64,000 nt of DNA, from contig OZ023266.1 in the NCBI GenBank assembly GCA_964006375.1, positions 14,086,565-14,150,564 on the forward strand, read 5' to 3'. A model generated the notes under the pieces. It made no database searches. It was given only the letters and a program-made list of their open reading frames with translations, and had not been told where the DNA came from. Below, in pieces: positions 1 to 12,566 of this stretch. How positions within the stretch are numbered: position 1 is the stretch's first letter; the number at the start of each line of letters is the position of its first letter. A program made the translations under genes and the position numbers. Origin of the DNA: Tillus elongatus (taxonomy: Eukaryota > Arthropoda > Insecta > Coleoptera > Cleridae).

Positions 1-1288
1 CCCACATACCAAGACCAGTTAGTAAACAAGCTATAATTTTTTATAAAATTATCTGATAGTGACCTAGGTTAGTGTCTATTAGATACGTCTAGTGCAATCA
101 TATGATTTGAGCGTTCTTCATTAAAAAATAACAGTGTGCTAAAAAAGTCGTCTCGATCATTGATTACAGCCAGACTTTTGGTGGATCCGCCTCAAGTGGT
201 ACCGGTTTGTTATACCCTGTGCTTTTCACCTATTAGACGTGTTTTATTTACGTATGAAGACTAACGAGTTAATTAGCGATTTTAGACTTTTAATTTTAGA
301 CGTTGATGCTAACATTTTAGTTAAACACGATTGAATTATTTTTTCATGACATAAATATGTTGTAAAGTCTTGCAAACGGACCAACAAAATTATCACCATT
401 TCTTAGAATCAGGTTGATTTTAGAGTTCCAAAAATTCTTCACTGGTTCAGTTATTAAGACTATCGTAGAAGCAATTAGTTTAAGACAAGAGTGTGGTTTT
501 AAGATCTTCATAAAATTTATATAATTCATTCATTGTGGTGGCTGTGTACCACCGTAATTTTTGGCTCAAAGTACTCTCAAAATTTATCTATGCGTTTTAA
601 AATTTAAAAAGTGTCGACTGCTTTAAAAGATGGTTTTATTTTTGGACACACTATATACAAATTTCAGTCACTAAAAAGTACTTACTTGTCTCAAAATATT
701 ATTGTCCATGGAGCCATCGGATTTTTGGGACACCCGTACAATATTTGTACACTTAAATCGATTTTTAATGAGTTGGCTGCAGGATATAGGTAAATACATC
801 TAGATAATGGCATCTTAAACAAAGTTACTTGGCATGTCAGGGCATGTGGTGGTGATTGTTGATAGTAAAGTAGCTGACCCACTACTTCACTTAGTCCTAT
901 GATGTTATTAAATTTTGATTACACTGAAAAGACTTGGGAAAAAGTAGAAACTCAATAATACGCCAAGCTGTAAATATTTACAGCATTCGTTATACCCCAA
1001 TTGGGAGCATTCAAATTGTGAAATGACAGTATAAAAATTAAATTAAAATTTTCAGATACAGCAATAACTTAGTTTTGAATCACTTAAGCATAATAATGTA
1101 TTTTTGATGCTAAACAATGTTTTAAACAACTCTGTGCTCTTGGCAAACCTAACATTGAAACAAAACGTAAAGATTCTAATTTTATCTGACAACGGTCATG
1201 ACTCAAAATTTTGATGAACTTAATACAATTACTAGGCAATTAATTATCAGCTAATTAATAGACAAGAATGAAATTAATTTTAGTGAAT
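1..1288. other. unassigned AT-rich DNA
   Basis: I see no recognisable gene, transposase, RT motif or tandem repeat here. The open frames are short (about 60 codons), overlap on both strands and show no family motif. The stretch ends where the family T hairpin arm begins. Confidence 0.5.
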
Positions 1289-2182
<894 letters not shown>

Positions 2183-2920
2183 CATCGAAATATAATGCAT
2201 GTTCGTAAGTAAAGAAATTCTGGACGCAGCAAGTCCGTTATGGTAGCGAATTTTGATTAAATTCTTCATATTTGAAAAGCTCAATTTGCTATTAACCTAT
2301 AAGGTTGACCAAGAAACGGATTTTTTCGGTGACACTTTAAGTTTACTTTCGGAAATTTTTGTACGTTTTCAAACAATAAAGTTATTTTGATGAAACATTG
2401 CACATTGTTTTTACTATATATGTTTTACTATATATGTTATGCTGGTAATCAAATTTGATGCCAGCTTTCTGAAAAAAAGACACATATTTGCTACTCAAAA
2501 CATTTAAATGAAAATTCACTATCGTTGGTGATACAAATAATTATTTTTTTAGTCGAAAACGCGTTATGTTTTTGCATTTTCCATCGAAATATAATGCATG
2601 TTCGTAAGTAAAGAAATTCTGGACGCAGCAAGTCCGTTATGGTAGCGAATTTTGATTAAATTCTTCATATTTGAAAAGCTCAATTTGCTATTAACCTATA
2701 AGGTTGACCAAGAAACGGATTTTTTCGGTGACACTTTAAGTTTACTTTCGGAAATTTTTGTACGTTTTCAAACAATAAAGTTATTTTGATGAAACATTGC
2801 ACATTGTTTTTACTATATATGTTTTACTATATATGTTATGCTGGTAATCAAATTTGATGCCAGCTTTCTGAAAAAAAAGACACATATTTGCTACTCAAAA
2901 CATTTAAATGAAAATTCACT
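2183..2920 (+). repeat. near-identical 339-bp direct duplication of the family T end
   Basis: The segment starting CATCGAAATATAATGCATG at 2183 recurs at 2582, offset 399 bp, and I see essentially only one extra A in the second copy. Each unit holds the terminal motif GACGCAGCAAGTCCGTTATG and runs to AAAATTCACTA. The near identity contrasts with the diverged copies elsewhere, so this duplication is recent or gene-converted. About 60 bp of unrelated sequence separates the two units. Confidence 0.85.
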
Positions 2921-2950
2921 ACCGTAACGCACTTGCTGCGTCCCGAACTT
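2905..2950 (-). repeat. inverted family T terminal motif
   Basis: ATTCACTACCGTAACGCAC followed by TTGCTGCGTCC is the reverse complement of the terminal motif seen at 2219 and 2617. It closes the copy in inverted orientation. Confidence 0.75.
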
Positions 2951-3559
2951 TTATTTTATTGAAACTGAATCTACGTGGCAACGTCAAGGCCCCGGGTGGA
3001 TTAATTGACCACTTCAGGTAGTGTTATTTGCCTGGAAATATGTAACTTTTAAGGTAGTAGTCCACTTGTACCAATAACCGTCTGACATTGAACTCATACT
3101 GTACGGTAAACTGATACCAAAATTGAAGCCCAATACTAATACTGTAGCCCCAGACTAAATGTTCAATACTACGTTTTAGACCCGGTATTAATGCCCTGAC
3201 AATTTAAAAGAGATCTATCTGTATTTATTTGTGACCAAAATTAGTTATCTCGCACTTACAGCTTTCACACGGGCATTTTAGCACTGATTTAGATTTAGTT
3301 TCGACTACTTATATAGTCTAGTTGTGATTTGAGCATCAAATTTTTAATACGTGATTTTGACATCGCTATGCAACCGAATAAAAATTCATGTTCCACTTGC
3401 GTCGCCCAGTGTGTTCGTCAGATAGCGTTCGGTCTACTCGCGTGGTGAGTAGTGTAGAAACGTTTGGCGCGTCAAAATCACAACTGTCTTCTTGGAATGT
3501 CGGGAAGTACTACGTCGTAGTATGACTTTACATACCATTGAATGTTACGTAAATACGTT
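2951..3559. other. unassigned intervening DNA
   Basis: Mixed-composition sequence with no open frame above 60 codons and no motif I recognise. Confidence 0.4.
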
Positions 3560-3653
3560 TTTTATATTATTGATTTTACAGACTTTAAAGGCAATTTCAT
3601 TTAAACTGCCACTGAAACATATGATTTAGAAAAATATTTTCATTGCTAAACTG
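3560..3653 (+). repeat. 94-bp dispersed repeat, inverted partner at 45510-45605
   Basis: TTTAAAGGCAATTTCATTT with its flanks is the near-perfect reverse complement of 45510-45605. Similarity stops abruptly on both sides. There is no open frame and no terminal repeat, so the nature of the unit is unknown. Confidence 0.75.
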
Positions 3654-4057
3654 ATCGAAATAGTTTGTAGCGAAATTTTCTCTATTTTTAAAGCATTTAG
3701 GACACATGTGCTGAGGCATCTAGACGTTTACTAAAATTGTTATACAGACTGTTTAATCAATGCTGGCATTAGTTAGATATAAACTTCGATTTTATAATAA
3801 TTTAAAAAAAACCACCTAATATACGGGGCGCTGCAAAAGTGAAGCATTGCCGCTGTCATAGTGAAGTTATGACATACGACCCTGGGAATCCTGGACACAT
3901 AGTTTTCATATTTTTTTAATAACACACATTCCATAATAGCATCTACCAAAGATATAAATTCTTGTTTATCACTCCTTTTTCTTCCCAAGGGACGTATTAA
4001 CACCACGAAGTTAAAATCTTTACCTTTCTTTAAAAAAAAAGCTAAGTACGGCACAAT
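3654..4057. other. unassigned; overlaps a 130-codon open frame of doubtful reality
   Basis: A minus-strand open frame (3773-4165) crosses this stretch, but part of it is SINE sequence (4058-4136) and it shows no domain. I do not regard it as a gene. Confidence 0.35.
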
Positions 4058-4136
4058 TTCCAGGAGACGAGGAAAAACTGCACCCTGGCTTTGGTAATTG
4101 GCCATGGTCGCAAAAATAGGCCGACGTAAAATTAAA
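4058..4136 (+). repeat. 3' fragment of SINE family 1
   Basis: The stretch with TTGGCCATGGTCGC and GCCGACGTAAAAT matches the 3' part of the full SINE at 6856-7215 (ATTGGCCATAGTCGC, GCCGACGTTAAAG). It is truncated at its 5' end. Confidence 0.75.
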
Positions 4137-4860
4137 AGTAAAATAAATAGAGTACCCACCATCAATTTGCCAAATTAAGAAAACAGTAATTAGGTACTTA
4201 TATATGTATATATTTTTTAATGATTTTGTCTTGTGCTAAATCGTACTTTTTCTTATATTTAAACAAACCTGCGTATGGCCGTTTAAACTATGAGAATAAG
4301 CTGTATGAACTGTCAGTCGTATTTTAGCAATTTTACTTAGTCATGATGGTCAATTATCCATGGGCGATGCATCGTCTTCAATTAAATAACAAATTAATTA
4401 GTTGATGAGGTAATTACTGGTAGATGATTGCGATAAGCTAAGAGGTAGAACTAGATATACTCTTCAGTTTTATTAACTGGCTTGCTTGCCCCCGAGGCTT
4501 TAAGCTTGAGACTCGATGAGATGCAAAAACAACACTTCATTTAAGCTAATGAGATAAGAATGCTTTTTATTTACAAAGTTAGCTAGTAAATAACACAGGA
4601 GGCCATTTAGTACTTTTGCTGATCATTATCGATTAATTTTTTACTGTAAACTACACTAAATATATTTTGTTCTGCAATTTTTGACTTATTACTTTATAAT
4701 TTGATCAGTGGTAGTTTCGATGGAAATTCCCAAACTCTTCGTATTCGGCTATTTCATATAACTATCTAATTTTTTTGAAAATGTGTAAAATAACTTAAAA
4801 AACTAAATAAGTACGGACTATCGCATATTTATTAACATAAGTGCCCACTATGTGAAAACT
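4137..4860. other. unassigned AT-rich DNA
   Basis: No gene, repeat family or long open frame recognised. Confidence 0.4.
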
Positions 4861-4980
4861 GGAACCTGTAATGAGCACTGATAAGTACACTTGGAGAACC
4901 CAAATCACCACAACACATATTTGAATTACCTTACGATCGTTTCGCTGACCACGTCAGCGTCATCAGAGGATGAATTTTTT
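4861..4980 (-). repeat. hammerhead-like repeat unit, copy 1
   Basis: Read on the minus strand, the unit has CTGATGA (4960-4966), a six-base-pair stem GCTGAC/GTCAGC (4953-4958 and 4944-4949 in plus coordinates) and GAAAC (4939-4943), followed by CGATCGT. It then runs through GGGTTCTCCAAGTGTACTTA. The same order occurs at 61677-61762 and 62441-62538. This is the order of conserved blocks of a type I hammerhead ribozyme, but one extra C lies between CTGATGA and the stem, so activity is doubtful. Hammerheads are known in Penelope-like elements, and a Penelope-type fragment is in this window. Confidence 0.55.
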
Positions 4981-5195
4981 TAAAAATTAAAATCAACACC
5001 TACTGTGTATTTATATCGCACCTAGGTAACGAACTAACCCGAAGTAAAAATTGCAGTCGGCGACCGATCGCCTATCTATTGTATCAATATTGAACGGGTA
5101 GTTCTTCGAACTCGTCTTCCATATTTTCTTTTGACGGTCATCCCCTTTTGGTTCTACATTTGCCAGTATTAGATTAAGATATAGCCAGTTCCATT

Positions 5196-6744
5196 CTAAA
5201 TTTTTTCAAAGGCATGGGTCACAGCCCTGTTAGCTCTGCAATTATTTCTATAGAGTAGCCATGCATTTATGACGCAAACATCTAAAATCCACGTCACAAT
5301 GGAGAAGTACAACTTTTTACTTCTGCTTGGACTTCTATAAAGACCTAGAAGAGAGTTGGCTTTATCCACTCGCCCCATAGGTTTCTTGTACTAGGTAATA
5401 AGATTTGGACACGGCACGTTAGCTTTTTTCTTTTCACTTTTGGGATACCTTAGTACATGGTTGATAGGCTCAATTCCACTAAAAGTACTTGCGAGAAGCA
5501 CACACTTATTGTCTGTCCATTTCACTACAATAATGTTCCTTCGAACTTCTGCTTTATAGACGTAAGAACCTCCTTCAAGTTTCAACAATACATTGCCAGC
5601 TTCTAGGCTGCAACCACCAATTCTATTAGACCGAATTGTACCCAAACTCAGAATTCCGAACCGCTGCTTCAGATAATCGAAAAGGCGCAAATTTGAAAAC
5701 CAGTTATCGCAAAAAATGACCTAAATCTCTGGACTACTTAGAGTTTTGCATAAAGCAATAACGACTGATGCTCCAACACCAAGTGACCTTTCGTCTTCAG
5801 TTATATCATTTGGTGTTCCCTTCAGTGTTGGAAAAGTTGTGGCTCCTTGGTAGGCAATGAAATCAGCAACATATCCAGATACCCCAGCACGTACAAAAAA
5901 CTTGTATCCCCATTTAGGAGGTTTGCTTTGTATATATTGTCTCAAGTTACAACCATATGTGCCTTTATACACTACCATTGCTTCATCTATAGAATACTGA
6001 TTTTCAAATTCATATTTTCGACAATTTGCAGCAACAAGATCCAGAAGAGGACGAATTTTGAAGTAGCGGTCTGTTGTTGAGATGATACATCTAGATTATC
6101 ATTGTAATGAATATATTCTCTTAGCTTCTGAAATCGTTTCAACAGCACGAGATCAGTCACAAGAGAAATTCTGGACGAAGCGGACCAATAATCTTCAATT
6201 GCTGGCGATTGTATCACTCCCATAGTAGGAATAATGGAAAAAATTGTAATATCCGAAGGATTTGTGTTGATGCTTGTCCCGGTCTTTTGTGTGCTGTAAA
6301 TGTTCGTCTGATACTCGATATCGTTCATTAGACTGCAGGAAAAAATTTGGTAAAATAGTCTAGAGGCCAAGCCACTTCCTCAGAAGTTGAATCTTTTTGC
6401 AAGTCCAGTTGATTCGAAATAGTATTGGTGCTTATGTCACATTCATCCCATTGGAAATATGCTTGTTCTCGACCAATGCTTCTCTTGTTTGGTGGTTCTT
6501 GCTGTTCTTGTTCTTCATCGGTTTCAATGCCCATTTCATCAATTATAATTTCATGTTGTTGTGGTTCTGTGTCACTAGATCCCTCAGATTCATAAGCCAA
6601 TACAACAGGATTTTTGTTTTAAATTTCAGCATCTGATTCAGAACTGTCAGACAAATCCGACAGAATCGGATTAGTGGGGACGATAAAAGGTATACACTTT
6701 CTTCTTCCATAAAATGAACAAGTAGAAATTCTTTTCCACTCCAT
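5196..6744 (-). pseudogene. piggyBac-type transposase (DDE_Tnp_1_7-like), broken
   Basis: The reading starts at ATG 6744-6742 with an acidic, Ser-rich N-terminus, then a piggyBac-like core (TNIYS, DYW, the 'DEAMVVYKGTYG' block, GVSGYVADF, CDNWFS, LGTIRSNR, VVKWTDNK, NAWLLYR). The three catalytic-type Asp positions are present: codon 5985-5987 (SIDEAM), 5706-5708 (FCDNW) and 5364-5366 (GRVDKA). It is inactivated by in-frame stops near 6620, 5720 and 5390, and by frameshifts near 6340 and 6075. The three C-terminal pieces share one frame. At about 516 codons it is shorter than a typical piggyBac protein (near 600), and I cannot see the C-terminal cysteine-rich domain after 5196. No TTAA-flanked terminal repeats were found with confidence. 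Confidence 0.9.
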
Positions 6745-6855
6745 CGTAGTTACTGAAATAAACCGCCAACGTCAAATATTCAACTGGCAACGTTGCCTCT
6801 AAGCAACATAATGTTTGTGTAACAAACAAAGGCACTTATCTGAGTTGTATTAGAA

Positions 6856-7215
6856 CCTCGGTGGTTCAGGGGTAAGAACGTGTGCCTCTGAACCGAAGGG
6901 TACTGGGTTCGATCCCGGGGTACTCCTTTCACTTTTTCAGTACAAACTGTAAAATTAACATCAACCGAGGTTCTGGCATTGTATTTGAGCAAGTTGAATG
7001 TCTGCACGTTCCGCCCTTCGGAGGGGGCGTAAAGTCGTCGGTCCCGTGTCCATGCGATGTTGGGCACGTTAAAGATCCCTACCCTCCTTACAGAAAGACA
7101 GGAGTTCGGCAAAATTTCCTGGATAGTGAGGTGAAACTGCTCCCTGGCGTCGGTGATTGGCCATAGTCGCGGAAATACGCCGACGTTAAAGAAACAAAAA
7201 CACACACACACACAC
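6856..7215 (+). repeat. tRNA-derived SINE, family 1, full copy
   Basis: The head has an A-box-like TGGTTCAGGGG (6862-6872) and a near-perfect B box GGGTTCGATCCC (6905-6916), the internal promoter of RNA polymerase III genes. A body with GTTGGGCACGTTAAAGATCC follows, and it ends in GCCGACGTTAAAG and a short (CA)n at 7200-7215. The head is not a foldable tRNA with a clear anticodon arm. Fragments of the 3' half occur at 4058-4136, 39430-39600 and 58268-58385, which makes it an interspersed SINE and not a tRNA gene. Confidence 0.8.
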
Positions 7216-9190
7216 TGAGTTGTATTGTCGAAACAACAACACATGCGCTACTAGAAAACAGTTACTTCATATATCTATGTTTCAAAACTAAAAAAAAGTT
7301 CATTTAGTGACTTTTCCAAGTGAAAACTGCACCACAGTTTCTGTCACTTTGTAAACGTATGGTAACTGTCAGCTTCAAATGAAGTTTTGTTGTTGAAAGG
7401 TTTTGCAGTAGATGTCGCTGTATGTTGTAAAGGCGCTATAAAGCTTGTTGCCTGTAGGAAACGTTGTCCGGTAAGCCCTGAATATGATCTAGACTGATTT
7501 GTGACCCTCTAAAATTACGTTGCCCAGAAGCAACAAAATCAGATACAGGGTTAAGAAATAAGACTTGGTATAATATCACAAACAGAAAAATGTAAAAACA
7601 ACAACAACAAGTTGTAAAATATTAATGTGAAGTGATCATATAAACTCTAAAAAAAAAACCAAACAATGACCCTATAACGTGTAAAAACTCATTAAAATTA
7701 TTATCACAAGAAATGGACAAGCCAGGTACTATACATAAGGACTGTTATTTACTGTGATAATTAAGGGTAATTGTGTAGATAATAAGATATAAATTAGCAA
7801 CTAGGTAAGGAATGTCAGTGACTATATGTAAGTGATTAGTTTAATTAGTTTAAGGAAATCCAAATGTTATGTTAAATATAATGGAAACAGAGACAGTAAA
7901 AATTTGAATTTTAGTGGGTAATATGAACATTTTTTTAACTTACCGAAATAATTGCATTGGTATAACTGGTGAACATAAAGGAAGTGATTGTTTTTGACTA
8001 TTTTGTAATTGAGGATCAACCATTGGCACAAATAAAAACAAATTGCCAGTTTGGGACAAACACAAATATATTTGGTCGAGATGAGATGAGACTTCTGGCA
8101 TCTTCGACGAGTGGGAAGGGGACAGCATGTACGGAAGGCAACACCAGTTTTACAATCATCGTTAGTGTTATAATGTAATAAATATTGATAAAACTTGAGA
8201 AAAAAAAAACAGAAAAGTTATCCAAACAATAGGGTATACCGACAGTTTCCTGTGTACATGTTTTTGTAACGAAGATATGAGTCCAGATAGTGAATTGAAG
8301 CAGAAAGCAAGTAGAGACAAGATGAAGCATACTTGGGCGTCTCAGGTATTTATCAATATAATCTAGTTTTACCATTAATTATCGTGACTGCTGGTTGAAA
8401 TAACCTAAAAGCTAAAACACATTATCCGTTGTAAGCATCTGTTGGAGTCTCTTGCAAATCGCAGTAGATGTCGTTACTCTGTACTTCGCAGAATATTTAA
8501 ATTAATAATATCATCCATTTGCATAAAACAGTTGTCAAGGAACAAGACAATAAAATCGTTTGAGATGGGAGCAGTTTTTATAAGATACATTTCGCGGGAA
8601 ATTCAAACAATATTCAGTGCGTACGTAGACTAATTTTAACATAAAATTTGTAAAATCTTTCAATGGCCAATAGTTGTAATTATTAGAAGGATCCAAGCTA
8701 GTAAATCTATGTCCAAAGAAAAATAAATTTGTCATTATAAAGAATTTTAATTTGTTGTAAAATATGTGTGTCTATGAGAAAGGGATTAATAGAGAGTTTA
8801 TTAAGGTTTAAAATTTTGTACATTGCATCTCTCATTGTTTAACAAGGTACATAATTTGGTAGGGTTTATAACAGTATCAAAATTTCTACATAAAAAGGTA
8901 AGAATTTTTAATAGAAACTCAATGCAGACCTGCAGAAAGGAATCAAACTGTAGCCGTGGACAAATATGAAACAAATCAAACAAATATAAGATAAATATTT
9001 ATTTCAGATATTCATATAAAAATACAAAATTTCTGAAATATTGAATATAACTTTAAAATAGAAACAAATAATAATAATAAGAGTCTACAATCTTAAATAG
9101 AATTGTAAAATTTAATAAAAAAATTATATTTACATATATTTATGTGTGTGTGTGTGTATGTGTCCTAGAAGTATCTGATAGTGATATAAA
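7216..9190. other. about 2 kb with no recognised gene
   Basis: AT-rich sequence. Short frames on both strands lack motifs. A short (GT)n lies at 9143-9158. A possible GTTGCCCAGAAGCAAC palindrome near 7521 resembles GTTGCCTCTAAGCAAC near 6794, which may be a piggyBac subterminal repeat, but this is weak. Confidence 0.4.
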
Positions 9191-9212
9191 AAAAGTAATA
9201 TAGTGACAAATA

Positions 9213-10286
9213 ACAGAAGTCTGGACGCAGCAAGTGCGTTATGGTAGTGAATTTTCATAAAAATAAATTTAATATCAAAATTTTTTTTTAAGGAAAGCAG
9301 GCATCAAATTTGGTTACCAGTATAACTTATATAGTAGAAACAATATGCCATGTTATATCAAAATAATTTTATTGTTTGAAAAATTTCCGAAAGTAAACTT
9401 AAAGTGTTCCCGAAAAAACTGGTTTCTTGGTCAACCTTATAGGTTAATAGTAAATTGAAATGAAAATTCGCTACCATAACGCACTTTCTGCGTCCAGAAT
9501 TTCTTTTCTTACAAACATGTATTATATTTCGATAGAAAATGCAAAAATGCAATAACATAAGACGCGTTCGATTAAAAAAAATTGAAAATTTCAATCACCA
9601 ACGACTTATGTGCCAGCCTGTGATTGTAGATATATTTTTTAAGATGTAGCTCAAGACAACCTATATTTAATGTATACAATTTTTTTCTTATCTTGTATAA
9701 TAACAGATATATTAAACTTTATTGATTTTTTTACGAAAATTCGACAAAAATTATATACCATTAAACGATAAACTCTATAGCCAAGCTACTGCCAAAACAT
9801 CAGAGAAAGGGTCTATTTGAAATGAATTTTAGTAAAATGAAGGACAATGACTATTGAAACTGAGACGTCAGGCTTTGTAAAACATTCTTCTCGAGACATT
9901 TTCTTTCCATAGCTCATATTACTTTCAAGTTCTTTGCCTAAATATTACCAATTTTGACGTTTAAAATAGCGACTGATGTTTTGAGGAAAACCCAAATTTA
10001 TTTTTCTTTAAATGCCTATAACTTTTTTGTCTTTTAACCTACATAGCTAAATTTTAGTAGGTAACTTAGTAACGATATATACCCGCGTACCAAAATTGGT
10101 TGCCCTAACTTTGTTAATTCCGGAGATATAAATTTTTTTCGAAAGAAAACACAAAATTTTTCCCGGAAAACCCCGGCGGATTTTCCTGGCTAACGAACTT
10201 ATCCAAGCCACTTACAAAAGGAAGGTATTTACCTAATTTAACCAAGATCAGCCCATTAGTTTATGAGTTATCGGTGTGATACTTAT
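9213..10286 (-). repeat. family T repeat, copy 2
   Basis: The copy is bounded on the left by the terminal motif GACGCAGCAAGTGCGTTATG (9220) and has an inverted copy of it at about 9470-9500. The body matches copies at 1.6-2.2 kb (reverse orientation) and 33.2-34.5 kb, including TTTTCCTGGCTAACGAACTT near 10183 and a GAGTTATCGGTGTGATA end that abuts the hairpin at 10287. It is non-coding. Confidence 0.75.
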
Positions 10287-10340
10287 AGAAAACACTTTAA
10301 AATAAGATCAACCTTAAATTAGTATAATAGTGAAGTAACC

Positions 10341-10410
<70 letters not shown>

Positions 10411-10464
10411 GGTTACTTCACTATTATACTAATTTAAGGTTGGTCTTATTTTAAAGTGTTTTCT
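10287..10464. repeat. hairpin with 59-bp arms and a (TA)n loop
   Basis: The left arm (10287-10345) and right arm (10405-10464) are reverse complements with about one mismatch. TA dinucleotides fill the space between them. The arms begin AGAAAACACTTTAAAATAAG and reverse to the same on the other side. It lies at the TA tract position of family T copy 2. Confidence 0.9.
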
Positions 10465-10526
10465 ATGTATTTGTGTAATTTTAGTTTATGTTGTTTGGTT
10501 TGTGTATTTATTGTATTTATTTTGTG

Positions 10527-10527
<1 letters not shown>

Positions 10528-10599
<72 letters not shown>
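10528..10599. repeat. (TA)n microsatellite
   Basis: A pure TA tract of about 72 bp. Confidence 0.97.
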
Positions 10600-10603
<4 letters not shown>

Positions 10604-11850
10604 GTGTGTGTGATTTTAAAGCGCAACAGTCCCTTATTTGTTTCTGATAATAGTTAAAATGCATCCGCTGTATATATTGGTACAATTGTAGTATACATTC
10701 GCCAAAGAAATTATACATTAAATACAAACATCACTCTCCTACACAATATAACTTGTGAAATTATTTAATTGGAACACGTTAAAGAACAGCCTGGCAACTG
10801 ATAATGTCGCTGTTTGCTGTTTATCTAGAAGAAAAGAATGGCTGAGAGTCTGTTAGGTAGTTCTGATGGGAGGATATTGTGTAGGGAATGATCCGTTATA
10901 CCCAACACCAGTATACACTGGCGAGTTGTTCGTCCTGCATTAGTCGGGCAATAAATCTCTGGATAAAAAACGGCTGGCTATGTCGCTGTATGCAAATAAG
11001 TCGCCCTGGAGGTTGAGTCAAGCGGCTGACAAGGCTTGCCGGTGGGACGGGAGGGGTCCACGTGATATATGGGGCACCGGGTGTCAACTGAGTGATGCAT
11101 GGAGACCGGTGCTGTAGCTCCAGTAGGCAGGCAAAGAGACGACGACGTGACTTAGCCTCTCTACAAGAAAATACACAGACACTTTCCCTGATTGGAAGTG
11201 CAGACGCATTAACAGTTAACACAACAGTCGAGAGTGTTTTCTCCAAACTTCACCAATACATCACCACCACATTGCAGCCACAAGAGGTGATGTATGTGTT
11301 GTCTTCGTTCACGAAGGAGGAGCCTGGCTGGCGAGAAAAATAACTTATCAAAACGAAGGGAAAAACACCTTATAAATGAATTTTTGTAATGAGATAATTA
11401 TGATGCATCAAAAGCATTGAAACGTGCCAACAATAAAGTGCTTTTTTAACTTTTTTTTACTGGGTCGCCAAGTAAACCAGTACGTTTTTCTGGTCATTCA
11501 TTTTTTTTATGAGATTGTTCACGAAAGAAAAAGCATATATGTCTCTAAGACATCGTTAACGTGATTGCTGGCCCGATGATTGGTATTTACTATCTCCCTA
11601 CTCTCTTGATGAATAGTTCCAGATTACATGTATTCAGAAATATGTAAGCCTTCCAAATTCCAAAGCTTAGCTACTGTAGAAAAGAAAGAGCAGCATAACT
11701 AACACCTCGACAAATAACACTGACATATACGAGGGCTGCCTTTTATATTTCGGGTTTGGGAAAACCTACTGCTGCCACCTACCAACTGACGTCGTTATCG
11801 CAAAGGCTGACATTTTTGACGTTATATTTACTCGGAGCGTTTAGACGTAC
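10600..11850. other. unassigned, locally GC-richer DNA
   Basis: The 10.85-11.35 kb part is richer in G and C and has open frames on both strands (116 codons minus, 83 codons plus) without recognisable domains. I cannot call either one coding. They could be remnants of a retroelement or a decayed exon. Confidence 0.35.
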
Positions 11851-11979
11851 GAGCGCTATTTGTGTAACTTGAAAAGTTCATATCCACCAAAAAATAGCGC
11901 TGCAAATTGAATCATAACTTCCTCATAGCTGTGATAATTTATTGTCTTTAGAACGACATTCTAATGGAATGAATTTAGG

Positions 11980-12412
11980 GCCCATGACTTGACCACAAAG
12001 AAAATATTTGTGTTCCTGTACCCGTAAACTTTTGAAACGTTATATTTCCCGAGTTTTATTGGAAAAATGTCAATTTTCACCAAATCAACCCTTAATTATC
12101 TCCTACTCCCTGAAGCGATCTTACCCAAAAACAATTCGAAGCGTTCCATTGTCGAGTGCTAACTGGATAACAAATTTTAAGATGATGTCCCAATTCGTTC
12201 GAAAGTTATTGCGCCTATTAACAGACAGACTTACATACCGACAGGCCTACCTACCAACAGACAAAAAAATTTCGTTCCAGAATCAAGCTTTTGATATGTT
12301 TGAGACTTTTTACGCCGTTTTAACAACAAACAATGTCGGAATTTTTGTCAACAATATTCCACCCCCACACAATAAACCCCTAATTTAATTTCAGCACAGA
12401 ATACCAGATGTT
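11980..12412 (+). repeat. interspersed repeat family B, copy 1
   Basis: The segment with CAAATTTTAAGATGATGTCC, ATTCGTTCGAAAGTTAT and repeated ACAGACAGAC-like words matches 31368-31640 at about 75 percent by eye. A boundary block ACCCCTAATTTAATTTCAGC lies after the body here but before it in the second copy, which suggests the family originally occurred in tandem. Confidence 0.65.
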
Positions 12413-12473
12413 TGTCGAAATTAGGTATTATTTGGGTATCTAAATGGTCAACAACTTAAAAAAATGTTCGAGA

Positions 12474-12510
12474 CGCAGCAAGTACATTATACTAGTGAAT
12501 TTTCATAAGA
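12474..12510 (+). repeat. isolated family T terminal motif
   Basis: GAGACGCAGCAAGTACATTA followed by TAGTGAATTTTCATAA is a diverged copy of the terminal motif. It sits just outside the large foldback repeat. Confidence 0.65.
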
Positions 12511-12566
12511 ATTGTACACTATTAGTGAGGCATATTATTAAAAAATTAAAACTAAGGTAAATTTTC

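Noticed and set aside
3773..4165. 130-codon minus-strand frame
   Set aside because: Part of it is SINE family 1 sequence and there is no recognised domain.
6856..6930. A functional tRNA gene
   Set aside because: A and B boxes are present, but the acceptor stem and anticodon arm do not form a proper cloverleaf, and copies are dispersed with a SINE body.
6780..7244. 154-codon minus-strand frame
   Set aside because: It is the antisense of the SINE, including its (CA)n end.
10896..11343. 116-codon (minus) and 83-codon (plus) frames in a GC-richer stretch
   Set aside because: They overlap on opposite strands, have no domain and no splice context that I can support.
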